A DNA stretch of 33,508 bases from Acidovorax sp. SUPP3334 (GTDB lineage Bacteria > Pseudomonadota > Gammaproteobacteria > Burkholderiales > Burkholderiaceae_C). The position numbers were made by a program, and so were the translations under genes. Below, in pieces: positions 9,558-19,847 of the stretch; positions within the stretch are counted from its first letter, which is position 1; every line of letters begins with the position of its first letter. A model generated the notes under the pieces. That model saw nothing but the letters and a program-made list of their open reading frames with translations, was not told where the DNA came from and searched no databases. The stretch covers positions 1-33,508 of the forward strand of contig NZ_BQXQ01000048.1 of NCBI RefSeq assembly GCF_030159055.1, written 5' to 3'.

Positions 9558-9693
9558 GGGCGCGCGGTCGGTAAAAAAGGCAGTACGGGTAAAATCGCGC
9601 GCTCATTGTCGCCGTCCGTATCGCCGGGGCGCCATTCCCGTTCCTGAACCGCTGGGCTGCCCCTGTGCGCCGCCCGGCCCACGCCACAATCCA

Positions 9694-10620
9694 ATGTCGA
9701 CCAATCTGCACCCCATGCTCAACGTGGCCATCAAGGCCGCACGCGCCGCCGGCGCCATCATCAACCGCGCGGCCCTGGACGTGGAATCCGTGCGGATCTC
9801 GCAAAAGCAGATCAACGATTTCGTGACCGAAGTGGATCACGCGAGCGAGAAGATCATCATCGAGACGCTGCTCACGGCGTACCCCGGCCACGGCATCCTG
9901 GCCGAGGAATCGGGCAGCGAATACGGCGCGAAGGATTCGGAGTTCGTCTGGATCATCGACCCGCTGGACGGCACCACCAACTTCATCCACGGCTTTCCGG
10001 TCTATTGCGTGAGCATCGCCCTGGCCGTGCGCGGCAAGGTCGAGCAGGCCGTGATCTACGACCCGACCCGCAACGACCTGTTCACCGCCACCAAGGGCCG
10101 CGGCGCCTACCTGAACGAGCGCCGCATCCGCGTCTCCAAGCGCACCCAGCTCAAGGAATGCCTGATCTCCACCGGCTTTCCGTTCCGCCCGGGCGACAAC
10201 TTCAAGAACTACCTGAACATCATGGCCGACGTGATGCAGCGCACCGCCGGCCTGCGCCGCCCCGGTGCCGCCGCGCTGGACCTCGCCTACGTGGCTGCCG
10301 GCTTCACCGAAGCGTTCTTCGAAACGGGCCTGTCGATCTGGGACGTGGCGGCCGGCTCGCTGCTGGTGACCGAGGCCGGCGGCCTGGTCGGCAACTTCAC
10401 GGGCGAGGCCGACTTCCTGGAGCAGCGCGAATGCCTGGCCGGCGCCCCGCGCATCTACGGCCAGCTGGTGCCCATCCTCGCCAAGTACAGCCAGTTCGCC
10501 AGCGCAGGCGACAAGGCGGCCGTGCGCCAGGCGGCGGCCAACCTCTCGCTGCCCACGGACGGCCTGGACGACGTGGTGCCGGCGACCCCGGTGGAGGATG
10601 GCGAAGCCGGCGCTCGCTGA
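9694..10620 (+). CDS. suhB: Inositol-1-monophosphatase family protein SuhB
   Basis: 308-aa Mg-dependent phosphatase of the inositol monophosphatase family. SuhB also acts with Nus factors in rRNA transcription antitermination. Metal-binding motifs are intact: LAEESG (about residues 69-74), [17 protein letters not shown] (about 87-103) and [15 protein letters not shown] near 216-230. The ATG at 9694 was chosen ([20 protein letters not shown]); an ATG seven codons later is possible. The C-terminal tail after residue about 280 is Ala-rich and variable. A strong terminator follows 34 bp downstream. Confidence 0.93.
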   Translation: MSTNLHPMLNVAIKAARAAGAIINRAALDVESVRISQKQINDFVTEVDHASEKIIIETLLTAYPGHGILAEESGSEYGAKDSEFVWIIDPLDGTTNFIHGFPVYCVSIALAVRGKVEQAVIYDPTRNDLFTATKGRGAYLNERRIRVSKRTQLKECLISTGFPFRPGDNFKNYLNIMADVMQRTAGLRRPGAAALDLAYVAAGFTEAFFETGLSIWDVAAGSLLVTEAGGLVGNFTGEADFLEQRECLAGAPRIYGQLVPILAKYSQFASAGDKAAVRQAAANLSLPTDGLDDVVPATPVEDGEAGAR

Positions 10621-10653
10621 CCGCGCCCACCCGCCTCAGCCACACGACAAAAG

Positions 10654-10701
10654 AAAAGGGACTGCCGTTGCGGCCCAGGCCGGAACGGCAGTCCCTTTTT
10701 T
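10654..10701. terminator. Bidirectional rho-independent terminator between suhB and the HD-GYP gene
   Basis: A 15-bp perfect stem (AAAGGGACTGCCGTT at 10655-10669 paired with 10684-10698) with a 14-base loop, flanked by A-runs on the left and T-runs on the right. It can end suhB rightward and the HD-GYP gene leftward. Confidence 0.9.
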
Positions 10702-10731
10702 CCTTGGCGCGCACGTGCCGCGTGCGCGCGC

Positions 10732-11862
10732 CTATTCCGGGTCCGGGTACTTGAGCGCGATGTCGCGGAAGTCGTCGGCCAAATCCACGAAGGCGTCCAC
10801 CATGTCGGGATCGAAATGCGTGCCGCGGCCCCGCAGGATGGTGGAGCAGGCCTGGTCGTGCGAATACTCGGGCTTGTAGACCCGCTTGCTGATGAGCGCG
10901 TCGTACACGTCGGCCACGGCCATGAGCCGGGCCGATACCGGAATGGCATCGCCGGCCAGGCCTTCCGGGTAGCCGCTGCCGTCCCACTTCTCCTGGTGGC
11001 TGTAGGCGATTTCCTTGGACACGCTCAAGAAAGCCACGCGCATGCCCAGGCGGCGCTCGGCGTCCTCGATGGCGTTGCGCCCGAGCGTGGTGTGCGTCTT
11101 CATGACCTCGAACTCTTCCACCGTGAGCTTGCCGGGCTTGAGCAGAATGCTGTCGGGAATGCCGATCTTGCCGATGTCGTGCAGGGGCGCCGACTTGTAC
11201 AGCAGCTCGATCATGCGTTCGGTCAGCGTGTTTTCGAAGCGCGGGTGCTGGCGCAGGTGCTCGGCCAGCGCCTTCACGTACAGCTGCGTGCGCCGGATGT
11301 GGTTGCCCGTTTCGTTGTCGCGCGTCTCGGCCAGCGAGGTCATCGCCATGATGGTCACGTCCTGGATGGCCTGCACCTCCAGCGTGCGCATGGCCACCTC
11401 GCGCTCAAGATAAGCGCTCTTGTCGCGCAGGAAGTCGGCCGTGGCCTTGAGCGCCAAATGCGTGTGCACGCGCGCCAGCAGGATCGGCGGGCTGATCGGC
11501 TTGGTGATGTAGTCCACCGCACCGGCCGCGAGGCCCGTGCGTTCATCGTCCGAGGTGGAGCGCGCCGTGAGGAAGATGACCGGAATGTCGCGCGACTGCG
11601 GATGCGCCTTGAGCTGGCGGCAGACCTCGTAGCCGTCGATGCCCGGCATCATGATGTCCAGCAGGATCAGGTCGGGCGGCGGGGACGACTGGGCGATGCG
11701 CAGCGCCTTCTCGCCCTGGTTGGCCACCTTGACGTGGTAATGGTCGCGCAGCAGCGTGCCCATGAGCGTGAGGTTGTCCGGCGTGTCGTCCACCACCAGC
11801 ACCGTGGCGATGGGCTTTTCGACAAAAAGGGACTCGTCGGCATAGAAGTGGGGAATGTCCAT
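10732..11862 (-). CDS. Response regulator with HD-GYP cyclic-di-GMP phosphodiesterase domain
   Basis: 376-aa cytosolic protein. Residues about 18-135 form a receiver with the acidic pair at VVDD, phospho-acceptor Asp69 in LILLDIMMPG and Lys121 in YITKP. After a helical linker, residues about 165-370 form an HD-GYP domain, with HDIGK at 228-232, SHQEKWDGSGYP ending at 299, and SARLMAVADVYDALIS. HD-GYP domains break down cyclic-di-GMP and so affect motility, biofilm and virulence. The gene starts 12 bp after the stop of the large hybrid kinase, so the two are almost surely co-transcribed and the kinase probably phosphorylates this receiver. A HQE replaces the HHE seen in some members; this variant is also found in receiver-HD-GYP proteins as I recall them. 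Confidence 0.92.
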   Translation of the reverse strand: MDIPHFYADESLFVEKPIATVLVVDDTPDNLTLMGTLLRDHYHVKVANQGEKALRIAQSSPPPDLILLDIMMPGIDGYEVCRQLKAHPQSRDIPVIFLTARSTSDDERTGLAAGAVDYITKPISPPILLARVHTHLALKATADFLRDKSAYLEREVAMRTLEVQAIQDVTIMAMTSLAETRDNETGNHIRRTQLYVKALAEHLRQHPRFENTLTERMIELLYKSAPLHDIGKIGIPDSILLKPGKLTVEEFEVMKTHTTLGRNAIEDAERRLGMRVAFLSVSKEIAYSHQEKWDGSGYPEGLAGDAIPVSARLMAVADVYDALISKRVYKPEYSHDQACSTILRGRGTHFDPDMVDAFVDLADDFRDIALKYPDPE

Positions 11863-11874
11863 GGGGGTGTCCTG

Positions 11875-14800
11875 TCATGCCGGCCCGCCTGGCAAAGGCG
11901 CTGGCCTGTCGAGGGCCGGTCCCACCGCGGCATGCAGCGTTTCCAGGGCCCGCTCAAACTCGAAACTCCGGGTATCCGATTCCAGCGCGGCGAATGCCGC
12001 GCCCAACGCACGCTCCAACAGCGGCCTATTTTGCTGCAGATGGTCCACCGCGGCCGGATCGTCGGCTTGCAGCAACATCCGAAGGCGCTGCAGCGCGGGC
12101 TGCAAGTCCTGCAGCGCGGCCGGCTCGGCCGTCATGGCGCTCGATTCCGGCCCCGCCGAGGCCCAGGCGTCCAGCCCTGCCAGCAGTTCGGCCAGGCGCC
12201 GGTCCACACCGTCGCACAGGCGCTGCAGCGCTGCGCTGCGCTGGCCGCTGCGCAAGGCTTGTTCGAGCGCCTGGGCTTCGTCGGACAGCGGCTGCGCGCC
12301 GATGTTGGCCGCCACCGAGCGCAGCGTGTGCGCCAGCCGCTCGGCCAGTTCCCAGTCCTGCGCCCGCACCGCGCCGGACACGTCGCGCGCCGCGTGCCGC
12401 TGGCCGTCGGCGAAGCGGCGCAGCATGTCGGCATACAGCGCCGGGCGGCCGAGCGCGCGCTGCAGGCCCAGGGCCGTGTCGAGCCCCGGCACGCCATAGG
12501 GCAGCGGCGGTGCTGCGGTCAAAGCCGAGCCCTGCCCCGCCTCGGTGCCCTTGCCGGCCAGGACGAAACCGGGGGCGGGAGCGATCGGGCGCTGGCCGCC
12601 CGCTTCTGGCGCCGCAGCCCCCGACCCTGCCCCATCCATCCGCACGCCCAGCCCGGGGCGCGGCCGGATCCACCGGGCCAACGCCCGCCACAGCACGGCC
12701 GGCTCGATGGGCTTGGGCACGTGGTCGTTCATGCCGGCGGCAAAGCAGCGCTGGCGATCGGGCTCCATGGCGTTGGCCGTCATGGCGATCACCGGCAGGT
12801 GGGAATGGCGCGGGTCGGAGCGCAGCTGGCGCGTGGCGGTTTCGCCATCCATCACCGGCATCTGCATGTCCATGAGCACCGCGTCGTAGTCCTGGCGCTC
12901 GATGCATTCGAGCGCGGCCTGGCCGTGCGCCGCCACGTCCACCACGAAGCCGGCGTCGCGCAGCAGCTCCAGCGCCACGAGTTGATTCAGCTCGTTGTCT
13001 TCCACCAGCAGCACCGAGGCGCCACGCACCGACAGCGGCGGCTGGTCGCTGCCGGGCTGCGCCAGATGGGCCTGCGTGGGCATCCAGCCGTGCTCCAGCG
13101 GCTGCATGAGCGTGTCGTACAGCAGCGAGGCGCTGACCGGCTTGACGAGCACGGTCTCGATGCCCTGCTCGCGCGCCGCGACCATGACCTCTTCGCGCCC
13201 GTAGGCGGTGACCATCAGCATCTGCGGCACCCGCGCCATGCCGATCTCGCGGATGCGCCGGGCCAGCTCGATGCCGTCCATGCCGGGCATGTGCCAGTCG
13301 ATCAGCAGCAGGCCGTAGGGGTGCTGTTCGTCGATGCCCTGGCGCAGCGCGGCCAGCGCCTGCAGGCCGGACTGCACTTCGGTGGTCTCGAAGCCCATGG
13401 CCTGCAGCATGTCGGACAGCACGGTGGCGGCGGTGTGGTTGTCGTCCACCACGAGCACGCGGCTGCCGCGCATGCCGGGCGGCGGCGGCATGACCGGAAC
13501 GCTTTCGGCGCATTCGAGCGGCAGCGTGACCCAGAAGGCCGAGCCCTTGCCCAGATCGCTCTCGGCCCCGACCTCGCCGCCCATGAGTTCGGCGAGGTTC
13601 TTGCAGATGGCAAGCCCCAGCCCCGTGCCGCCGTAACGCCGCGTGGTGGAGGCATCGGCCTGCTGGAAGCTCTGGAACAGCCGGCCCATCTGCTCGCTCG
13701 CCATGCCGATGCCGGTGTCGCGCACCTCGAAGCGCAGCAGCACCCGCTGCCCGGCCCGCTCCAGCAGGCGCACGAGGATGTGGATCTCGCCGCGCTCGGT
13801 GAACTTGATGGCGTTGTTGGCGAAGTTGATGAGGATCTGCCCCAGCCGCAGCGCATCGCCCACGAGGTGCGTGGGCACGTCGGCGGCGGCGTCCAGCACC
13901 AGCTCCAGCCCCTTCACGCCGGCCTTGTAGCCCACCACGTCGGCCACGCCCTCCAGCATGCGGTCGAGCACGAAGGGCTGTTTTTCGACGATGAGCTTGC
14001 CGGCCTCGATCTTGGAGAAATCCAAAATGTCGTTGATCACCCCCAGCAGGTGCTGGCCGGCCTGCTGGATCTTGCCCACGTAGTCGCTCTGGCGCGGCGT
14101 GAGCCCCGATTTGAGCGCCAGGTGCGACATGCCGATGATGGCGTTCATCGGCGTGCGGATCTCATGGCTCATGTTGGCCAAAAAATTCGACTTGAGCGCG
14201 GTGGTTTCCTCCGCCATTTCCTTGGCACGGCGCAACTCGATCTCGGCGCGCTGTCGGTCGGTGATGTCCACGAACGTGCCGATGGCCCCTCCCGGCGTGC
14301 CGTCGGGCCGCTGAAAGCCGTGCAGCCAGAACAGCGTGTGATGGATCTGACCGTCGGCATAGGGCAGATCCACCTCCTTGTGCAGCGACTGCGCGCCGCC
14401 CAGGGCGAACTGCGTGTCCGAGTCGAAGGCCGACCGCTCGGCTTCGGAGAGGTAGTGCAGGTCCAGCACCGTGCGGCCGATGAGGTCGTCGCGGCGCACG
14501 CCGAAGGCGCGCTCGTACGCGCGGTTGAAGCCCACGTAGCGACCGTCGGCGTCCTTGTAGAAAAGGGGCACGGGAATCGCGTCGATCAGCGCCTGCTGGA
14601 ACACCAGCTGCTCGGCCACCTGCGCCTCCAGAAGCTTCTGGTCGTTCACGTCCACCTGCACGCCGATGAGTCGCCGCGCCCGGCCTTCTTCGTCACGCAG
14701 GATGCGTGCGGCGCACAGGAACCAGCGCACCTCGCCGTCGTGGCGCACCACGCGCCAGGAGTCTTGCAGGTGCGCGTCGCTGCCGGCCAGCGCGGCGTCC

Positions 14801-16812
14801 ATGCGCGCCTGGGCACGGGCGCGGTCTTCGGGGTGCACGCGGTCCAGCCAGTCCTGCAGGCGGCGCCCCTGAGGCTGCGGGGGCGCGCCATACAGCGACT
14901 CCAGCTTGTCGCTCCACACCAGGTGGTCGCGGGCCAGGTCCAGGTCGAACACGCCGACCTTGCCCGCCTCTTGCGCCAGCGCCAGGCGGTCGTTGATCTC
15001 GCGCATGGCCTCTTCGGCGGCGCGGGCTTCGCTCACGTCTTCGATGACCCACAGGCACGAATCGCTGAAGCCGTCCATCTGCAGGCTGCGGCCGGAGATT
15101 CGGGCTTCGAACGTGGAGCCGTCCAGCCGGTGCAGCGTGCAGACCTCGCGCACGGCATCGCCCGCGTCCAGCCGCGCGCCCGTGCGGGCGAGGAAGGCTG
15201 CGTGGCCCAGCGGTCCGCCGAACATGCGCGACAGCGGGTGGCCCAGCAGATCGGCGCCCGCGCCGCCCATGAGTTCGGCGAACGCCGGGTTGAACTGGCG
15301 GAAGGCACCGTCGCACACTAGCAGGATGGGCGGGGCGTTGTCGAAGATGGCGGTCTGCTGGGCCAGCAGGTCGTTGAGCAGGCGCTCGCGCCGCTGCAAT
15401 TCGTGGTGGGCGGTGATGCGATCGGTGACGTCTTCATGCAGCCCCACGATAGCGATGCGGTGGCCGCGCTGGTCGAACACGGGCGAGAGCGTGGCATCTT
15501 CATGGAACAAGGTGCCGTCCACGCGCTGGTTGATGAACTCGCCCCGCCACGACTGGCCCGACAGCAGCCGCGCCCACATCTGCTGGTACGTGGCGGGCGG
15601 CGTCTGCCCGCTGGCGATCACCGAGGGCTTCTTGCCCCGCACCTCCTGCAAGGTGCGGCCGCTGTTGCGCTCGTATTCGTTGTTGACCCATTCGATGCGC
15701 CCGTCGGCATCGGTGATGACCACCGCCACGGGGCTGGACTGCAGCGCGGCGCCCAGCACCTGGAACCGCTCGATCGCAGAGGCCATGCGCGCGCGGTGGC
15801 GCAGCATCTCCAGCATCATCCCGCCCATGAACAGCAGCAGCGCGAACGTGCCGGCGCCGATGAGCCAGCGGCGGGACGGCGGCAGCAGCGCGCTCACGTC
15901 GTCCAGCATGACGAGCTGCCACAGGCCGTCGGGGTCTTTCCAGTCAAGTGCCTGCTTGTCGAGCGCGTAGGTGGTGCCATTCACCGACACATCGCGGGCG
16001 TCGAGCGTGAACGGCAGCGCCGACGCGACGCCGTTGTCGAAGAGCTTGCCGAACTGCCGCTGATCGCGCACCGCGTCGATGCGCGCCTGCGTGAGGGGCG
16101 GTGCCATGGCGTAGCGCCATTCAAGCCGGGTGGACGAGAACACCACGCCTTTGGGCGATACGAGCAGCATCGGGTAGCCGGCGCGCGCCATCTGCGCATC
16201 GAATGCGTCGAACGGCACCTTCACCATCACCACGCCGATGATGGCACTGGCCGGCGAGTCGCCCTCGTACAGCGGCGCGGCGTAGTACAGGCCACGTTCC
16301 TGCGTGTTGCTGCCCAGCGCCGGATACACGTTCACGCCACCGCGGATCGCCTGCTGAAAGTACGGGCGGTAGGCCAGGTTGATGCCCGTGGACGGCACGC
16401 CCGGGGTCTCATGGGCGACCACGGTGCCATCGCGCGAGAGCACGTACACGCCGCTCATCAGAAACCGCCCGCGCACCACGGCCAGACGCGCGAGCACCTG
16501 CGGGGCGTCGGGCGCCAGTTCGCCGGTCGCGACCTCCTTCAAAGCCGGTTCGCTCAAACCCAGCAGCGTGACCGCGCCGAGGATGGGGCTGCCCATGCTC
16601 TGGTTGAGCAGCGAATCGGCCGTGTGCGACAGCTGGCGGACGCGCTCTTCGGCACGGCCCGAAGCGCGCACGTGCGCCACCGTCTCCACCAGAAGCCAGG
16701 CCCCCAGCAGCGCCAGTGCAATGACCAGCGCGGCGCCGTGGCGCCACCGCCGGTCGCCGATGGCGTGGTCCTGCAGGGCCCCGATGCCACCTTGGCGGGG
16801 CGTCATCGCCAT
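11875..16812 (-). CDS. Hybrid sensor histidine kinase with PAS, two REC and Hpt domains
   Basis: 1645-aa inner-membrane kinase carrying a complete phosphorelay. Order: TM1 (about 28-48); a periplasmic Cache-like sensor (about 50-310, with [19 protein letters not shown] and [12 protein letters not shown]); TM2 (about 313-335); four PAS/PAC units (about 345-860, e.g. [20 protein letters not shown] and [20 protein letters not shown]); HisKA with His883 in [11 protein letters not shown]; HATPase ([15 protein letters not shown]); receiver 1 with Asp1172 ([12 protein letters not shown]); receiver 2 with Asp1315 ([12 protein letters not shown]); and a C-terminal Hpt domain with His1495 ([14 protein letters not shown]). 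The ATG at 16812 was chosen because the extra N-terminal residues of a longer form are Cys/Arg-rich and unlike a coding start; ATG 16806 is equally possible. The HD-GYP gene lies 12 bp downstream. The ligand cannot be predicted. Confidence 0.93.
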   Translation of the reverse strand: MAMTPRQGGIGALQDHAIGDRRWRHGAALVIALALLGAWLLVETVAHVRASGRAEERVRQLSHTADSLLNQSMGSPILGAVTLLGLSEPALKEVATGELAPDAPQVLARLAVVRGRFLMSGVYVLSRDGTVVAHETPGVPSTGINLAYRPYFQQAIRGGVNVYPALGSNTQERGLYYAAPLYEGDSPASAIIGVVMVKVPFDAFDAQMARAGYPMLLVSPKGVVFSSTRLEWRYAMAPPLTQARIDAVRDQRQFGKLFDNGVASALPFTLDARDVSVNGTTYALDKQALDWKDPDGLWQLVMLDDVSALLPPSRRWLIGAGTFALLLFMGGMMLEMLRHRARMASAIERFQVLGAALQSSPVAVVITDADGRIEWVNNEYERNSGRTLQEVRGKKPSVIASGQTPPATYQQMWARLLSGQSWRGEFINQRVDGTLFHEDATLSPVFDQRGHRIAIVGLHEDVTDRITAHHELQRRERLLNDLLAQQTAIFDNAPPILLVCDGAFRQFNPAFAELMGGAGADLLGHPLSRMFGGPLGHAAFLARTGARLDAGDAVREVCTLHRLDGSTFEARISGRSLQMDGFSDSCLWVIEDVSEARAAEEAMREINDRLALAQEAGKVGVFDLDLARDHLVWSDKLESLYGAPPQPQGRRLQDWLDRVHPEDRARAQARMDAALAGSDAHLQDSWRVVRHDGEVRWFLCAARILRDEEGRARRLIGVQVDVNDQKLLEAQVAEQLVFQQALIDAIPVPLFYKDADGRYVGFNRAYERAFGVRRDDLIGRTVLDLHYLSEAERSAFDSDTQFALGGAQSLHKEVDLPYADGQIHHTLFWLHGFQRPDGTPGGAIGTFVDITDRQRAEIELRRAKEMAEETTALKSNFLANMSHEIRTPMNAIIGMSHLALKSGLTPRQSDYVGKIQQAGQHLLGVINDILDFSKIEAGKLIVEKQPFVLDRMLEGVADVVGYKAGVKGLELVLDAAADVPTHLVGDALRLGQILINFANNAIKFTERGEIHILVRLLERAGQRVLLRFEVRDTGIGMASEQMGRLFQSFQQADASTTRRYGGTGLGLAICKNLAELMGGEVGAESDLGKGSAFWVTLPLECAESVPVMPPPPGMRGSRVLVVDDNHTAATVLSDMLQAMGFETTEVQSGLQALAALRQGIDEQHPYGLLLIDWHMPGMDGIELARRIREIGMARVPQMLMVTAYGREEVMVAAREQGIETVLVKPVSASLLYDTLMQPLEHGWMPTQAHLAQPGSDQPPLSVRGASVLLVEDNELNQLVALELLRDAGFVVDVAAHGQAALECIERQDYDAVLMDMQMPVMDGETATRQLRSDPRHSHLPVIAMTANAMEPDRQRCFAAGMNDHVPKPIEPAVLWRALARWIRPRPGLGVRMDGAGSGAAAPEAGGQRPIAPAPGFVLAGKGTEAGQGSALTAAPPLPYGVPGLDTALGLQRALGRPALYADMLRRFADGQRHAARDVSGAVRAQDWELAERLAHTLRSVAANIGAQPLSDEAQALEQALRSGQRSAALQRLCDGVDRRLAELLAGLDAWASAGPESSAMTAEPAALQDLQPALQRLRMLLQADDPAAVDHLQQNRPLLERALGAAFAALESDTRSFEFERALETLHAAVGPALDRPAPLPGGPA

Positions 16813-17287
16813 GGGCGGGCGCTCCACGCCATCGCAGGCTGGAAGCAGCCTCGAGCCCCCGCGCCGACAGTCCCTTCGGCACACACAACACGCACGGCAC
16901 GCACCGCAAACACGGTGCGCACGCAAAACAATCCGGAAGTCACCATCACAGTCGCTTTGAACCTTCCCTGGCGGCAGGACACACACATACTGGTCTGGAC
17001 AGCCCCGAAGGGCTTACGCCCTGCAGTATGTCAAAACGTAACAGATTCCTGGAATCTTTTACATCCAAGCTGCGCCGATGGAATCGGGATGTACCCGTGG
17101 TTCTACCGCGGTTCTCTTGGCGCTGGTGGACTGTGCTTGGGCTGGCCTGATCCTTGCCGTGCCGTGCCGAGTTTCAGCGGGCGGTAGCGCCTCGCCCTGT
17201 ATTGGGTGGCGCACCGAACCTGTGCGATGCCTCCAGCCGCTGCCCTGTTTTCCCTTCCCCCTTTTTGTTCAAGGAACCTTCCCAACG
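16813..17287. promoter_or_regulatory. 475-bp divergent intergenic region between hybrid kinase and mscS-like gene
   Basis: Contains no supported gene. It must hold the promoters of both divergent genes, but I find no confident -35/-10 pair. Notable contents are a CA/CG-rich low-complexity stretch (about 16876-16925), a 7-bp inverted repeat at 16900-16919 and a small hairpin AGGGCTTACGCCCT at about 17009-17022. Frames crossing it are extensions of the flanking genes with atypical composition. Confidence 0.5.
16900..16919. repeat. Operator-like inverted repeat in the divergent region
   Basis: CGCACCG, six bases, then CGGTGCG: a perfect 7-bp inverted repeat located about 90 bp upstream of the kinase start. 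It could be a regulator site; no regulator is identified. Confidence 0.35.
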
Positions 17288-18361
17288 ATGCTCGATTTGC
17301 TGTCACTGTCTCCCTGGCTCGCCACTTTGCTGGGCGCCAGCCTCGCTGCCTTCGTCGGTGCCATCACCCACCGCATCACCGCCCTGCTCGCGCTTCGTGC
17401 CACGCGGGGGCTGCCCATGCTGCACACGGTGGTGCAGGCATGCATTCCGGCCATGCGGGTGCTGCTGCCGCTGTTCGCCATGCAGGTCGTCTGGGTGGCT
17501 GCGGCGGAAACGCTGCTGCACATCGGGACGGTGCGCCACGTGAACGGGCTGGCACTGATCGCGGTGACCGCCTGGGCGCTGATCTCGGCCATCGGCGGTG
17601 TGGCGGAGGGGCTGATCGCCCGCCATCCGGCGAACGTGGAAGACAACCTGACCGCGCGGCGCATCGCCACCCAGGCGCGGGTGCTGTCCCGCACCGCAAT
17701 GACGGCCGTGCTGATGGCCGCGCTGTCTCTGATGCTCATGACCTTTCCTGGCGCACGGCAGGTGGGCGCGAGCTTGCTGGCCTCCGCCGGGGTGGTCGGG
17801 ATCGTGGCGGGGATCGCCGCGCGCCCCGTCTTCAGCAACATCATCGCGGGATTGCAGATCGCCCTGGCGCAGCCGATCCGCATCGACGACGTGCTCATCG
17901 TCGAAGGGGAATGGGGCCGCGTGGAAGAAATCACCGGCACGTACGTGGTGCTGGCGATCTGGGACGAGCGGCGCCTCATCATTCCGCTGCAGTGGTTCAT
18001 CGAGAACCCCTTTCAGAACTGGACCCGCACCAGTTCGCAGATTCTGGGTACCGTCTTTCTCTACGCCGACTACCGCCTGCCGCTGGACCCGCTGCGCGCC
18101 GAGCTGTCCCGGGTGCTTGAAACGGCCCCGGAGTGGGACCAGCGCGTGAAAGTGCTGCAGCTCACCGACGTGACCGAGCGCACCGTCCAGATCCGCGTGC
18201 TCGTCTCCGCCCGGTCGTCGGGCTTGGCGTTCGACCTGCGCTGCCGGGTGCGGGAAGCGCTCGTCACCTTTATCCAGCGGGAATATCCCGACTGCCTGCC
18301 GCAGGTGCGCGGCCCTCGGGAAGCCGTGCGCGCCGAAGCTGCTTTTTCACCGCGGCCCTGA
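17288..18361 (+). CDS. MscS-family mechanosensitive ion channel
   Basis: 357-aa inner-membrane protein. Several hydrophobic segments lie in residues about 10-190 (LATLLGASLAAFVGAI, VLLPLFAMQVVWVAAAETLL, GLALIAVTAWALISAIGGVA, LMAALSLMLMTF). The MscS pore helix region ASAGVVGIVAGIAARPVFSN follows, then the beta-domain AQPIRIDDVLIVEGEWGRVE with YVVLAIWDERRLIIPLQWFIENPFQNW, and the mixed C-terminal domain. These channels release solutes under osmotic downshock; some are ion- or signal-linked. The ATG at 17288 was chosen because the long upstream extension is atypical; AAGGA lies somewhat far upstream (about 12 bases). It lies divergent to the hybrid kinase. Confidence 0.9.
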   Translation: MLDLLSLSPWLATLLGASLAAFVGAITHRITALLALRATRGLPMLHTVVQACIPAMRVLLPLFAMQVVWVAAAETLLHIGTVRHVNGLALIAVTAWALISAIGGVAEGLIARHPANVEDNLTARRIATQARVLSRTAMTAVLMAALSLMLMTFPGARQVGASLLASAGVVGIVAGIAARPVFSNIIAGLQIALAQPIRIDDVLIVEGEWGRVEEITGTYVVLAIWDERRLIIPLQWFIENPFQNWTRTSSQILGTVFLYADYRLPLDPLRAELSRVLETAPEWDQRVKVLQLTDVTERTVQIRVLVSARSSGLAFDLRCRVREALVTFIQREYPDCLPQVRGPREAVRAEAAFSPRP

Positions 18362-18496
18362 GCGTTTTCCAACCCGGCTGCAACACCCCGGGCATGCCGT
18401 TTGCCAATGGGGGCGAAAGGCTGAGCCCATGTCTTTTGACATAGCCGGTTTCAGAGCTTGAAGGTATAAAACCTGGTTGATAGAAAGACGAGCTGA

Positions 18497-18865
18497 ATGA
18501 CGCAAAGGGCGGCGGAAATACTGGTGGTGGATGACCACCCCGAAACAGCGGAACTGGCAGCCATGGCACTGCAACTGGACGGCTTTACCGCCGCCATCGC
18601 CAACAACGGGGTGGATGCGCTGGACTACATCGAAAAACACCAGCCGGCGTGCGTCCTGCTGGACTTCGACATGCCCGGCATGGACGGCCTGGAACTGGCG
18701 AAGCGCATCCGGGAAGCGCACAAGGACGACATCGTCCTGATCGCCCTGACCGGGTGGACCGAAACCAATGACCGCGTCACCGAACTGCTGGCGGCGGTCG
18801 ATCACCACTTCCTGAAGCCCGTGGACTGGCGCCGTCTGACCGGCATCCTGGCACCGCTGCGCTGA
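18497..18865 (+). CDS. Stand-alone response-regulator receiver protein
   Basis: 122-aa single receiver domain. The acidic pair is in ILVVDDHPETAE, the phospho-acceptor Asp in VLLDFDMPGMDGLELAKRI (about residue 55), Thr in ALTGWTE and Lys in FLKPVDW. It has no output domain, so it must act by protein contact or as a phosphate shuttle, possibly with the orphan-looking hybrid kinase or another kinase. It lies 135 bp after the mechanosensitive channel gene on the same strand; no terminator is seen between them, and a separate promoter is not clear. Confidence 0.9.
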   Translation: MTQRAAEILVVDDHPETAELAAMALQLDGFTAAIANNGVDALDYIEKHQPACVLLDFDMPGMDGLELAKRIREAHKDDIVLIALTGWTETNDRVTELLAAVDHHFLKPVDWRRLTGILAPLR

Positions 18866-19044
18866 GCGCCGCCCGCGGGCCGCACCGACTCGCCCTGCAC
18901 CCGCCCTTCAGCGATCAACGCAGGCGCATCGATACAGCATTGGCCGACCCGAGAGAGAATCGCAGCCATTCACTTCCGCCCGGGCGCACGCCCAGGCGCC
19001 GAGGTTTTCGATGATGGATGAAGCTTTCCGCTGATGGGCCGACT

Positions 19045-19821
19045 ATGAAAATTGCCACCTGGAATATCAACTCCCTTTCCGTTCGACTGCCCCAGGTGAT
19101 GGCCTGGCTGGCCGACAACCCCGTTGACGCCCTGTGCCTGCAGGAGCTGAAACTGGTGGATGAAAAATTCCCCCACGAAGCCCTGAACGGCATCGGTTAC
19201 CACGCGGTCACCTTCGGCCAGAAGACCTACAACGGCGTCGCCATCCTGAGCCGCAATCCACTGCGCGACGTGGTGCGCAACATCCCCGGCCATGAAGATG
19301 CGCAGGCCCGCGTGATCGCGGCCACCATGGACACGCCGGACGGCCCCCTGCGGCTGGTGAACGGGTATTTCGTGAACGGCCAGGCGCCCGGGTCGGAAAA
19401 ATTTGCCTACAAGATGCTGTGGCTCGAAGCGCTGCATCGCTGGCTGTGCGAGGAGCTGCAGGCACATCCCCGGCTGGCCCTGCTGGGCGATTTCAACGTG
19501 GCACCTGAAGACCGGGACTCTTTCGATCCCGTGGGCCTGAAAGACACCATCCACCACACGGTGGAGGAGCGTGGCCATTTCCAGCAGTTGCTGCAACTGG
19601 GCCTGACCGATGCCTACCGCATGTTCGATCAGGCCGAGAAAAGCTATTCATGGTGGGATTACCGGATGCTGGGCTTTCAGAAAAACCGGGGCCTGCGCAT
19701 CGATCACATCCTCGTGAGCGAACCGCTGCGCGAGCGCGTGACGGCTTGCACCATCGACCGCGCGCCGCGCAAGAACCAGCAGCCCAGCGATCACGCACCG
19801 GTCGTGGCCACGCTGGCCTGA
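19045..19821 (+). CDS. xth: Exodeoxyribonuclease III / AP endonuclease
   Basis: 258-aa exonuclease III family enzyme for base-excision repair (cuts at abasic sites and removes 3' blocks). Catalytic motifs: KIATWNINSLSVRL at the N terminus (Asn7), LQELK (Glu34), YNGVAILSR, GDFNVAPEDRDSFDP (Asp/Asn pair), WWDYR, LRIDHILVS and the terminal SDHAPVVATL (catalytic His). Length matches the family. The ATG at 19045 begins the conserved MKIATWN. It is convergent with the putative effector gene; the stops are only 26 bp apart, with no obvious terminator between. Confidence 0.96.
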   Translation: MKIATWNINSLSVRLPQVMAWLADNPVDALCLQELKLVDEKFPHEALNGIGYHAVTFGQKTYNGVAILSRNPLRDVVRNIPGHEDAQARVIAATMDTPDGPLRLVNGYFVNGQAPGSEKFAYKMLWLEALHRWLCEELQAHPRLALLGDFNVAPEDRDSFDPVGLKDTIHHTVEERGHFQQLLQLGLTDAYRMFDQAEKSYSWWDYRMLGFQKNRGLRIDHILVSEPLRERVTACTIDRAPRKNQQPSDHAPVVATLA

Positions 19822-19847
19822 CGCACCGACAGAGGCCGCAGCGCCTT

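Noticed and set aside
10816-15321. Open frame of 1501 codons on the plus strand, antisense to the hybrid kinase
   Set aside because: It mirrors the GC-rich codons of the kinase and HD-GYP gene, has no recognisable domain, is rich in His/Arg/Gln/Ala, and crosses two real genes.
16876-16925. CA/CG-rich stretch that looked like a tandem repeat or small array
   Set aside because: Units are irregular and no spacer/repeat structure exists; no CRISPR array or tRNA gene was found in the window.
18420-18496. Possible promoter TTGACA ... TATAAA before the receiver gene
   Set aside because: The spacing is about 23 bases, too long for a sigma-70 promoter. The small ATGTC/GACAT inverted repeat there is too short to support a call.
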